A stretch of DNA of 64,000 bases. Origin: Pleodorina starrii (Eukaryota; Chlorophyta; Chlorophyceae; Chlamydomonadales; Volvocaceae). Below, one piece after another: positions 12,641 to 23,799 of the stretch. The notes beneath the pieces are model-generated. The model saw nothing but the letters and a program-made list of their open reading frames with translations. It was not told the DNA's origin and did no database searches. A program made the position numbers and the translations under genes. Where the stretch lies: the NCBI GenBank assembly GCA_030267565.1, contig BRXU01000005.1, positions 4,219,501 to 4,283,500 of the forward strand, written 5' to 3'. Numbering within the stretch: position 1 is the first letter of the stretch; each line of letters begins with the position of its first letter.

Positions 12641-13182
12641 GTTGTGCGATTGGTTACATACAGCTTTAGGCTGCGTTGCCAATGGCACGTGCGTGTAGCG
12701 AAGGACCGTCGAAGCAGGGGTCCGAAGTCAAGTTCACCGGGTTTATGCATTTCTTATAAACTATGGAAACATTTTAAACAGCAGGTTGGTGACGTGGACA
12801 AGCATTCGTTCGGTGTACATGACCTCCTTGACCTTCGTTGGTTGCTGAAGCGCAGCCTGGATAGCCTATGGAAAGAATAATAGACCAGCAGGTAAGCCAA
12901 TCAACACCTGTTGCCAAATGATGAAATGAAGTCAGGCTTCGCAGGCTTCGGGTGCAATTCGTTAGCCGTGGATTGTTTGGATCCGGGCAACCGATTTAAA
13001 CCGCAAATGCATACCCTTGCTTCGTTGTTTCTTGTTTGCCTTGCTAGGTTATGGTACAGACAGCTGCACGCAGCTTATGGATCTTAAGGGCTTTCCGTTC
13101 ACACCAGCCTGCTCGGTCTGCTCAGCAGCCAGGACATCTGGTACTTCCGCCCTGAAGCCCTGACCTGCGACCGCCTTCAACA
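12641..13182. promoter_or_regulatory. Divergent intergenic promoter region
   Basis: This stretch separates the start codons of two divergently read genes (12640 minus, 13183 plus). It is clearly more AT-rich than its surroundings, for example at 12740-12790. Both promoters and 5' UTRs must lie here unless upstream non-coding exons exist. No specific factor site is identified. Confidence 0.5.
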
Positions 13183-16100
13183 ATGAAGTGTGAGCCTGAT
13201 GAAACTGTGGTGGAGCAGCACCGTGAGGTTCTCAGAAGCCTCAGTCGTCGGGAGCTTCAGGCTAGAGCAAAGGCTCTTGGGGTCCGGGCCAATGGAAAAA
13301 GCGTGGAAATCATCGACACGGTGGCCAAGGCCATCTCGAGTGAGTCAACGCATCTTGGAAACATATGAAACCTGGCGATTCATGGTTTAACTCTTTTCAC
13401 AGGGCCAGCCAGTCCAGTAAAATCACCTGACTTGGAAAGCGAGGTACAGTGTAGCGGCTTGCCAGGGTAGGCCACGTTAAATCAATTGAATAACATCTGA
13501 CTTCGGTAAATTTAGGTGGACGACGACCGCGAGAACGGCGATCGGTATGGTGATGCCAGTGCCAAGCAGGAGAAGTTACCCACGGCCGTTGGCGTTGCGC
13601 AGCCCCAGGGTAAGACTCGGGGTAAATCCCCAGTCTCCTCGTTCCTGATGACATGTCTCTAGCTTGAGTATGGCCTACATTACATCATCGTGTCCTCGAT
13701 GCAGCATGTGACTCCTGTGTTTTGCGCACTCGCCTCCAACTCTTGGCATCATCAGGTGTGTCGCTGGGCCCATCGGCCATGGACTGTTCGGAAGCGGATG
13801 GCAGCCAGCAGAACGAAACACCACCCGCCTCTGCGACGATGGAGCTGTCTATCGGCGGCACAGCAGCGGGACCCAAGGCGTCTTCAACTGCGTGCACCTC
13901 AATCAGAGCCGGCGGCACCCCCAGCGTCTCAGCTCACGCGCCACCGGTTACCACCCCTGGGCCACTCGCCATGGGATCCCTCGCGGAGCTGGCCGCCCGC
14001 GCCTCTGCAGCCACGCTGGCGGCCTCGCTGCACAACCTACGCTTCGAGTCGGAGTTGAAGGTCGGTGCACTCAAGACCTCGCCTGCGCTGCTGCGCCCCG
14101 ACGTCCGCCAGCCGCTTCTGGGGAATACCATGCGATGCTCCCCGGACCGCACCCTCCTGGATCAGTTACCGCAGCTGGTCGCGAGCTCGCAAGAAGGGAC
14201 GCAGCAGCTGCATCTGCTCAGTGGTGAGACGGATGGGCCTCACGACCAACCTGGCGCAGTAGCGGGCGGCACGCAGGCCCTGGGTGCGGAGGAGGAGCCT
14301 GCGCGCCGCCTGACGTTCGCTTTCAGCCCCTTGCCGCTGAACGGAAACCAACTTCGGGCGACGTCGCCCCTGCGGCGCCAGGACGAGGACGCGCAGAGTT
14401 CGCCAGTGGAGTTCCAGGCGCGCGGCGCCAGCAGCACGCCCATCCTCAAGTCAGCCGCAAGCGCCCTCACGTGCACCAGCGATGCTGGCCGCGATGGGAA
14501 GAACGCATGTGGTCCCGCCAGCAAGGCCACCAGCGCAGCACCGTCCTCGCTCGAGCTCTCGGTGACGAACAGCGAGGCGGCGGCAGAGGCGGCTGCGCCC
14601 TCTCCAGGGCCGGCGGGTCTGACCTTCGCGGCGGCGCCTGAGGCGGCTGGGGCCGCCGCGAACACGCCTGCCGTTGTCCGTCCGGCAGCGTCTTTCGTGA
14701 CGGACCGCACGCCGGCTCGGCAGCATCGCCTTCTGGCGCCGCTGCTGCAGCCGCTGTGCGCAGCCGTTGCAACGCCGGCAGGGCGCGGTGGAGTTGCGGC
14801 GCCACGCACCCCGGGCACGGGCCTCCGGACTCCCGCGCGGCGCGTGCCCGTTATTACAGACGAGGCAAAGGAGCGTGCGATGGACGAGTGGGTCACGCAG
14901 AACCTTGTCACCCCGGCCGGGAGCCCAACAGCGCCTGCGGGTGCGTCTGCCTGTAGCGCTGACATGATACAACCGCGTTCTTGTCTGAACTTCATACCTG
15001 TGGACCTTTACTTGGTCACGAGCGGGTCTAATCGTGCATGAGGCTTGCGGTTCATGTTGATCCGTTTTAGGTCTGCGTGCGTGCTCTGAGCCCGGCGCCA
15101 CCTTGGATACTCTTAACCCTGTGAAACTCAATTTTCGAAACGCAGGCCTGTCATGGGGAGAGCTGGTAGGCTTGCACGATGTGAAGCAGCGGCTCCAGGT
15201 GTGAAGACGGGGCTGTGAAAACAGCCAACCAGGGTTAAGGGCCTATTTGCATCGGGGACGCCGGGAAACGTCTGGTGGTATGAAAACCATGCCCCTGACC
15301 AGCACGTGGGCAGGAGCGCAGGACTTCAACTGCGCCAGAACAAAGGGCCACGCCCCAATCAATTGATTCGTGTTTCGGTGTTGCGCTTTGCCCAACGTAA
15401 TCGCTCGGGAACCGGTCAGGCGATATGCGTCAACACTGCGGCCGGGGAGGACTTTCCCTCTCCGTCGGCCACGGTACGTGTCATCGGCGGCGGCTCAACC
15501 AGCACTGCGACAAGCGCAAGTAAGGTCTCCAGAACAGCAGGCCAAGCGCGCACCACGAGGCTGCCAAACGGGGCGGTGCTGGTCTGCGGCCCCTTTGGCA
15601 TTGGCAAGAGCCACCTGGCACGTGCTCTGGCAGTGGAGTTGGGTGCTGCCTACCTCCACGTGCCGCCGGACCTGCACTGCCGTGTCGCTCGGGAGCCCGG
15701 CGGTGCTGAAGTCGTCGCGCGCGCCGTCGCTCGGGTACGTGTAATCGCAGGGCTGCGTTGCCTATGCGCACACTGTATAAGCGAATCAGGCGAGAGCTTC
15801 CGAGGTTACGATGTGCCTGCCCCTTCATTCCATGGTACCGGTAAACTTAACAGCAAATGCTGGTCCAGAGGCTGCGCTGAGGCAATGGGCTGGCTTTTGA
15901 TGGCGTCTTCAGTTGCTAGTGCGTGTGCTCAAGGGTGCGGAAGAGGCATTGTTGCACGTGGCTTTAAGCCTACGGCCCATGCAGTTAGAATCCGCGTCGT
16001 TCCCTTCAGGAATAAAGCTGCCTTTATGGTTGGGGCCGCAGGTCGCGACGCAGCTTCCGGGGCCGGTTGTCGTACACCTGGAGGACGTGGATCAGCTGGC

Positions 16101-18027
16101 TGGCATGGAGGCGGCGCGAGATGGCCAGGACCGTCGCCGACTGAGGACAGGTCGAGCGGTTCGGGGTCCGGGGCGCGCGCTCTCACCACCACGCCATACC
16201 GTATGTTGCGGGGTGGACAAGTCGCAATGCCGTCGTGTTCATGAAAACGCGGCAGCTGAGCTGCTTTTATCTTCGATGTCGCAAGGAACACCCTACAATA
16301 CTTCACCGCACAACCCAGCATTTGACATGCCGTGTGCCATAACCCATGGTCACCTCTTCCTTCGCGAAGCTACCCTTTTGGCCACTGAGCAGTGTTCCGA
16401 TGCGGACCCGAAACGCAGAGCTACTGGTCGCCATCGACGAGCTGCTGCTGCAGCCACCGGGCCCAGCCGCTTCCCCGGGGCAGAGCGGTCCGCTTACTGC
16501 GCGCGGCGCCTCCCCTGCCTCCTCTTCCGGACGCGGGGCCTCGGCCGCAGAGGCGCGCGGCAGCGGAGACGGCGCTTGCAAGTCGAGGTTCAAGGTGCTC
16601 GTGGTGTCCACCACGAGCCGCCCGATGGACCTGGATGCAGCCCTGGCCGCCAGCCTGGGGCGCACCGACCGGCTGTTGGCTGTGAGTGACGCAGGGCGAA
16701 TCATGCCGTGTCGTTAGCATTCTGTCATCGGATGATTTGGGCCACGCGGGTCTTCACCTTCGCCAGCGAGGTCCCACATCAGCTACGCTGGAGTTCGGTT
16801 CCTTTCCGGACATAGCCTCGCGCGAAGCGTAGGGTATTCGTGTCGCGCGCTTTGTTGAAAAGGTCGAGTCTGCTCTATTCCCAGCGTGAGCGTTCGTTTC
16901 TCTAAGCAACCGGATGGTGCGGATTGAGTTGTGGTGAGCTCCCGACAGGGGTCTCGCCCGCGTCCACGGCACTGATCTGGCCACCGCAAGCAAGCCCCGT
17001 TCCAGAAAGCAGAGCTTCGGTCATTTGCAGCAAACCGCAAGCACTGACAGCAGCGGTGATAGGCCGTCGAAACAGGGGAGGGGATCGTCGTGCATTGCGT
17101 TGTCGGCCTCTCATGCCTCTGAGGCGTGCGCGTTGGAGCTGTGTCTGTCGGGCCCCGGTGCACTGTGGCTGGTGCAGTACGCACCAAACTCGCTTTATTT
17201 CCCTACAGGTAACGGTAGTCATCTGTACTTCGAACGCCTCCGCTCGTGTACGCGTTTCGCACCCCTAGGCGCTCCCAGGGGCCGAGGACCGCGAGATGTA
17301 CCTGTTCGGCCGCTTGGCATCGGAGGACGCGGCCTTGGGCGTGGAGCATTTGGATCGGCTTGTAAGGTGCGAGCAGAGTTGGGGAGCCCCATGGGAACCG
17401 CTTGGCCGTCATGGAGAGCGTTTGACCTGCGCCAAGCTCCGCGCCACGTGATTCCGTTGCCGACGCCATTCCCGCGGCATTGCTATGTGTCCTCGCAGGA
17501 GGACGGAGGGCTTCAGTTTCGCCCAGCTCGCCGCTTTGTGTGATGACGCGGTCAAGGCAGCGGCAGCTCGCCGGGTAAACACGGACGGGTTGGCCGCAAA
17601 ACTCACTCGATGACTTGCCGTGTACACTCGAAATCGGTTCAAGCTCGATCCAAAACAGTGCTATCCCAAACAAAACACTCAGTACGCTGTGCACTACGCC
17701 GCGTCAAATCCAAGCCCCGCCATTCGAACTCGACGTCAAACCTGAACATCCTTGGTCATGCGCCATGTGAATTGTTTCCCCCTGCACACGCCTTTCACTG
17801 TCTAGCAATTAAAAATTACTTCCAATGCCGGGCCCGTGTCCCTGCTGCGGCAATAGGTCTGGAGCCAGGCGCACGGACCCACGCCGCTCAGCGAGGAAGA
17901 CATTCAGGCGGCACTGCAGCACATCCTGACGGGCACGCGGTCCGGCGCGGAGGAGATGGCGGAGCTGGAGCAGTGGTACCTGCGCGCGGATATGGCGCAG
18001 AGCCGCCGAGGCCAGAGGTGCCCGTGA
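13183..18027 (+). CDS. SAP-like plus divergent AAA+ ATPase protein
   Basis: Exons with agreeing phase are 13183-13339, 13403-13443, 13516-13609, 13756-14940 and 15146-15198. After these come a probable short exon near 15421-15474, an exon of about 15525-15734, then 16042-16150, 16419-16681, 17269-17366, 17499-17574 and 17857-18027 (TGA). Residues about 14-50 fit a SAP motif (LRSLSRRELQARAKALGVRA, then KSVEIIDTVAKAI), a small DNA/RNA-binding helix-turn-helix. A disordered linker of about 390 residues follows. The AAA+ module shows LSWGELVGLHDVKQRLQ, Walker A GPFGIGKSHLA, Walker B VVVHLEDVDQL, sensor-1-like VLVVSTTSRPMDLDAALAAS, LGRTDR near the arginine-finger position, and lid TEGFSFAQLAALCDDAVKAA. 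The Walker B acids read E-D rather than the usual D-E. The donor at 16151 is weak. The small exon around 15.4 kb is the least certain part, and the SAP and AAA+ halves could in principle be separate genes. Confidence 0.75.
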
Positions 18028-19815
18028 GGGCCCGGTTGTGGGCGCCATGCATTGTTGTTGTTGTTACAGTGGGCTCCAGACCCCAAGGAAGGGTAGAGCC
18101 GCCGAGGCCAGCTGGCCGTGCGCCGCAGCGGAGGCGACATGGACACTTGGTGCCAGTGCGCATGGTGTTAGCATGGTGTCAGTGCGTGGGGCGTGCGCGA
18201 TTTGGGCGTGCAGTGTTTCGGTCAGTCAGCCAGCTGCTTTGCTGATCATGGGCGCATGATATTTGCCATCACGCCTATGCAGAAGGCCCGCGTTTGGTGT
18301 TGGGTTGCCTCAACGGCTTCAGTCCAGGAGTATTGTTCGGGGTGACGGGAGACGGCAACGCGAGTAAAGCGGCGGCTTAAGGCCGCTGCTCGAAGATGTG
18401 ACCGGCAGGGTAGATCTGCACAGGATCTAAATTTTCCGTGCCACGAACTCTGCTCGCTTGCTATCGTGACCGGACCAGGACAGTGTACGGGCCCCGTCGC
18501 CCGTCTAGACATGTACCTGGTGTACGGCGCCTATTGTACAGCAAGTCTTTCGCAAAAAGCTCTTACTATTTATTGTCGACGGTGTAAGCGTGTCTGTGCG
18601 GAGTTACTTTTGTGACATCATGTGCCGAGCCATAGCGCTTGGCATTGGACGTCCAAGAACCTAAGATCCTTTCCAAGTGCTTCCCGCAGTTCCCATGGGC
18701 GCACGATGGGCGCACGATAACGTTGAGAATTGCCAACCCCTGTAGCCAAGGGGACGGTAACAACTCCAATGTCGTTCCCCTACACGACACGGCCAAGTCG
18801 CCTGTCTGAAGTAAGACGGGTTGTTGCACATGCACATGAGGGCGTCTTGGGACTCCCTCACACCCCAACTCTTAATCAGTACTCCGGCAGGGGGCACAAG
18901 TGCCCGTTCCCATTTTCGAGGGCACTGAAAAATATCGTGTTTGCCATGTCGGCCATTGGCCAGGCGGCACCAAAAATTCTGGTCAGGAGCACCTCCTACC
19001 CAGGTGCCCGCTTTCCTCCTCAGCTCCTCACGCATGATTCGGAAAGTCGCATGCCCAAGCCTTTTAAGATACCCGCCGAAAATCCCTTCGGACTAAATTT
19101 CACCGCACCCAGAACGTGGCGCTGGCGGCCACCCTGACGCTCTGGGTTGGGGAGCTTCAACCAAGGCACGGATGGGACCTGATAGGATTCGAACAGCTCT
19201 GCGCGTTTCGCTGCTCAACACAGCTAGATATGGTTGATCTATTATGTAGCAGCACCTCTGGTACAGTTCTCTTGACAACATTCCGGCGACGTGGAGTGAT
19301 CTGGTTTCCCCGGACCCCCGGTCACAGACCGGAGACCGCCGTACCGATTGGGAAGCCGTTGCCCGTTGAGACTCGTTTCAGCACATCTGGCTATGTTCAG
19401 AGTATACACGCACGTCGTTTACCTATACGCATAAAGGGGCATGCGATACCCAAGCGGAGACAATGCCGGGGCGTCACGCGTTCGGCCGGCCTTCCATCTG
19501 CAGCGTTCTTCCGCCTTAATGTTTTGCAATTTATAAAACTATTAGATTACGTCAATCTGTTTGCATGCTTTAGGTTCAGCCACAACTTTGGCACGGCGAT
19601 TGTTGTGACGTTTGACGTGAACAACTTTTTTGGCGGAGCACTTCGTGAACAACTGTACTCGTTTTCATTGAGCTCCGTTGCGGCCTGCTGCTGCTGGCAT
19701 TGAGCAGCAGGCCGTGGAGGCATCTTAGGGCGTGGAGCAGCAGGCTTCCGTGGAGGCATCTTGGAGGGTTGAAGCAGTAGGCTGTTGGGCCTTCTAAGCG
19801 TTCAGGGCGGGCGAC
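18028..19815. other. Intergenic stretch with 3' UTR, no supported gene
   Basis: It begins with the AAA+ gene 3' UTR. A 16-base segment of the last exon (GAGCCGCCGAGGCCAG, 18000-18015) recurs at 18096-18111. An alternative final splice from 18023 to an acceptor at about 18069 would extend the protein to a stop at 18259. A TGTAA lies near 18584. A 124-codon minus frame (18661-19035) has no recognisable domain. GGATTCGAAC at 19185-19194 resembles a tRNA T-arm on the minus strand, but no stem pairs around it. Confidence 0.45.
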
Positions 19816-22800
19816 ATGGCTCTGACTCCCGTCATGCTCCCGGGGCAGGCCATTAGGACCCCCGGGAGCATATGGGCAAAAGCAATCGAACTTGCGAACG
19901 AAGAAAGGAAAAAGCCAGGTGAGTCCTTGGAATGATTGGGGTTGGCTTCTCCCTTGAAACGACAGAGTTGCACATGTTGTTCAGTATCAAGTGGGCTGTA
20001 CAAACTTGGTTTGCAAGTATGCATGCTGCACCCGCACTTTATCAGTTGTGTCCGTGATGCCTCGCCTGCGCAGGCGCGGACGGCAGGGGGGATGCGTTTT
20101 GCTACTTTGTTGGCTCGAGAGCGTCGGGGAAGAGCACCTTGCTGAACCGCTTCCTGTACCCTACTCGCGTAAGTGGCGCGTTTGTTCTCCCACGGATCAC
20201 CCCTCAGCTTTACGAAACGAAACAGCGCTGCCCCACGCCCACAGTCTTACCTTCTGGAGTGGGATATTTCTTCCGAGCTTCCGTACAGCACAAACCCCAC
20301 GTTCCGCTTGGGTCATGGCCACGTGGCCCCCACACGACGAAAGCGGCCGCCCGCCTGTCTGCGCGCAAGGCTCAACAGGAAGGGAACTGTAATAGCTGAC
20401 CTGTACACGCGTCGCGATCATGCATCCAGAATCAGCCGACCGGATCAGCTGTTGTGCGCCCTGCGCTCGTGCGGACCTGTACTTCGCAGCCGCTCCTAAT
20501 AGCACCCCTCTGGCAATGCATATGCGCAGGCGGAGGTACCGAAGCCTTCCGAGGGCATTGAGTACACGTACGCGCGTAAGCCGGCGGCGTACGACCATGA
20601 AAAGAAGGACTTGGCGCACATTTGGGAGGTCGGTGGAAGCCAGGAGTTTGCTGAGGAGATCGCCAGCTCGGACCAACTGTTTCTGACAGCGAAACAGGTG
20701 GGGCATGCCCGTCCTCCGCGGGTGCCACCCGAACACGGGCGTATCGTGGCGTACACACTGGCCACAGAGCCCCGGCGTGCTGCGCAGGCGCTCGCTCGGG
20801 GGCGGGGGATAAAGTTCCCGTTACGCCAATCATAGCACGAACCGCAATCGTCTGCACGGGGACTGAGAACTCATTATGGTCCTTGCACTCGCTGCGAGCG
20901 TCTTCGGCGTATCAATACGTGCGCACTCTGCTCCCTCCTGCACCGGCTTGTATCCATGCGCGCGATTCACCCGCGCGACACCCCACCCCACGGCGTCACA
21001 TCAGCGCCACATCCCTCCCCTCCCTCCAATCTGTCTCCGGCAGTCACCTTCCTCCTCCGCCTCGTAGCCCTGCGCTCGGCATTGCCGACCCTCTTGGCCG
21101 TCGCGGGAGTTCCGTTTAGGTGCAACCGAACCCCGCAACCCCGTCATCCTCCGATCGGCTTTGCATCTGCCTGCGACGTCTTTGTTTGCCGTACCGCAGG
21201 TGACGACGGCTGTGGTGGTGATCGTGGTGGACCTGTCCGACCCCGCCGCCGTGCTGCCTACGGTGCTGTACTGGACGGAGCAGGTGAAGAAGAAGCTGGG
21301 GTCCACGTATGAGAAGTTTGAGAAGAAGGGGCTGCAGCTGCCGGAGCAGCTGCGCCAGCGCGCCAAGTCCAAGTTGTACTCGGCTAACGAGGACAAGGAT
21401 GCGGTGTACCACAGCGGCATCTCGCTGGTCATTGCGGCCACCAAGTACGACACGTTCAAGGCCTTGGACCCCGAGGTCAAGAAGGTCATGTCCAGGTGGG
21501 CAGGGATGCGGACTCAACGACGAAACAGCCCGGGAGGTGCGCGGCATCCGCAGGCATCGCGACCTGAGGCCCACACTCCAGTGGTGGTCCTCCAATGGTC
21601 CCGTCCCGGATTGTGCGCTGCTGTCGCAACGCGTCTTCGCCGCAACGTGTCCCCTCAATTGTGCCCCGTGTTTTATTTCCCCCCCATCTGGGCTGCCCTG
21701 CTTTTCCCTCCATCCTCAGGGTCTTGCGGTACATCGCTCATGCGCACGGCGCCTTCCTGTGTTACCTGAGCGGCCTGCACGGCGGCGCCAGCGACGGCAG
21801 CGGCGCAGAGGACGCGGCGCTGCTCGACAACTTCACGCGCCTCATGAACCACCTCATCTTTACGGGCCTGGAGAAGAAGCCGTGAGTATGGGCTGTGGTA
21901 TGCGGGGGCTGCAGCCTCCGCCAGCGGGCATGTGGTGACGGCCGCAACCGCTTGCGTCGAGGAACATTCTGGCAGGGAAGCTCAAGCACCCTTACCAGCA
22001 GTACCAGGGGCGACGCACCCGCTGCGGCCTTGGCAGCAGCGCCAGCGCCGCCACGAGCGCATGGACGCGTGGTCCCACCCGACGCATGCGCGTACGCTGT
22101 TGGCGTCTAGTCCTGCACGCATGTTAACGCAACCCCAGGAGTCCAAGCCCAGCTGCGTTGAATCCCTTACAATGGCCACAGACAGCTCACGCCTGGCGCG
22201 TCTTCGGCTCAATCTTTGAACCCGTTGCGCTGACCGGGCTGCCGCGGCCTCAGTACTCGCGCTGTCTGTCGTGTCCCGTTTTTGTGTGGGAGAGAAGCGA
22301 GAGCGAGCGTGTCCCATACCTGCCTCGCCTCACCTCCTCCCATCAGGGTGCTCAAGATGCAGCCCATGTCGGACCACAACGGGCCCATCATGATGCCGGC
22401 GGGGGCGGACACGTTCAAGTCCATAGGCAGGCCGCGCGGCGCGGCAGATGGCAGCGTCACGGCCGGTCTGGCGGACTGGCGCGAGCTGTTCGAGAAGATG
22501 TTCCCCGGTGAGGCTGGGACGCGCGGAGGAGAAAACCTGGGTTTGGGCTGTGCCTGAACTGAACACTGGGCTGGGTTTTGTGGCCTGTCGTTGCGAAGGC
22601 CCTGCAATGCGCGAGGAACGCCGCCGGCCGGGGCGGCGACGGCTCGGCGATGGGTGGTGCTCCATCGATCGGTTCGATGGCAGCACTCGCGGGAAGGGAC
22701 TGGGTGGATGCAGCCAGGTGGGCTGCCCCGTGAGGAGCCTCCCATGACGCTACTGGAAACGCCCTGGACGTGTAAACAGTGATGTGCACCGTTGCCTGAT

Positions 22801-23799
22801 GTAGTGACGCCTGGTGAATGGTGGTGGCTCTCCTCGGAATGTGTTTGTGCTGTCGCGTTCAGGTGTGCGTGAAAAGGAGGCCAAGATGTCGACCAAGGGA
22901 GTCAAGTTCGTCATTCCGGACCAGTACAAGGAGGAGGGTGAGCGGGGCAGTACGACAAACAAGGGGGCCCCAGGGCGTGCACTCGGGGGCGACGGCGCCT
23001 ATGAAGGCGCGGGCCGCGAACGGCAGCTTGGGCCACCGGTTGCCTGCTGGCCCAAATGCGGCTTTACGGGCCTGCCTTGGCGACTCAATCCTTACGCAGG
23101 ACCAGGATGGAACATCGTTATGCGGGGTGACGCACTTTATCTTCCCCCCACAGCGCCTGACGGCCTTAGGGGGCCACTTTCTGTGACCGCCCACACGCAC
23201 ACGCGGATTCATGACGCGCTCTGGGGCGGCCGAAACGTGCACATGCAGGCGCAGTGCAGTGCAGCGGGTCGCGGTGCATGATCCTTCTATCCACTCATTC
23301 ATTCATTCACTCCTCTTTATTCGTTCGGCTAGGGTCCAGACTCATTCCTGTGCCAAGGGCGGTTCAGATGATGCGCTGGAAGGCGGGTTCCAGCGGCTGG
23401 AAATGCGAATCATCCGAATCAATGCTCCGTCCGCACCTCGGTTCTGTTGCTGCGTCCGGGTTTTTTTGTATCTTTCACCGCACCCGGTCAGCTTGTCAGC
23501 TTGCCTCTATGCACGTCCCCCTCGCCCCCGCCCTCGGTCTCCCCCCTGCAGAGGTCGACGCGGTGCGGCAGCGGAAGCTAACGGACCTGGAGAACTTCCG
23601 CAAGGAGCAAGTGGCTGCGGCGGAGGCAGCGAAGAAGAAGGCACTCCTGGCCAAGGCGCAGCAGCAGGAGGCGGCCGCAAAGAAGAAGGCCGCCGCGCCG
23701 GCCGGGGCCGCGGGCGCCAGGCCGGCTAAGCCGTCGAAGGGTGGAGCAGCCGACGGCACGCCGCCGCGCCGGCCGTCGGTTGCCGGAGCGCCCTCCTGA
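19816..23799 (+). CDS. D1bLIC: IFT dynein (dynein-1b/dynein-2) light intermediate chain
   Basis: Eight exons join perfectly: 19816-19918, 20074-20168, 20530-20697, 21200-21495, 21720-21881, 22347-22507, 22863-22937 and 23552-23799 (TGA). They give 435 residues, the usual length for this family. The protein is the light intermediate chain of cytoplasmic dynein 2, the retrograde motor of intraflagellar transport; it binds the heavy chain tail and is needed for ciliary assembly. Evidence includes the P-loop-like segment [17 protein letters not shown] in exon 2, IEYTYARK and the WEVGGS block in exon 3, [10 protein letters not shown] and [14 protein letters not shown] in exon 4, and a C-terminal Lys/Ala-rich coiled-coil with basic tail in exon 8. 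The start [11 protein letters not shown] is the first ATG in frame and precedes a conserved helix ([17 protein letters not shown]). Presence of this gene implies a ciliated organism. Confidence 0.94.

Noticed and set aside
18661..19035. 124-codon minus-strand frame resembling a transposase fragment
   Set aside because: No catalytic motif, terminal repeats or target duplications could be identified.
19185..19194. tRNA T-arm-like GGATTCGAAC on the minus strand
   Set aside because: No matching 5-bp T-stem, anticodon stem or acceptor stem can be built around it.
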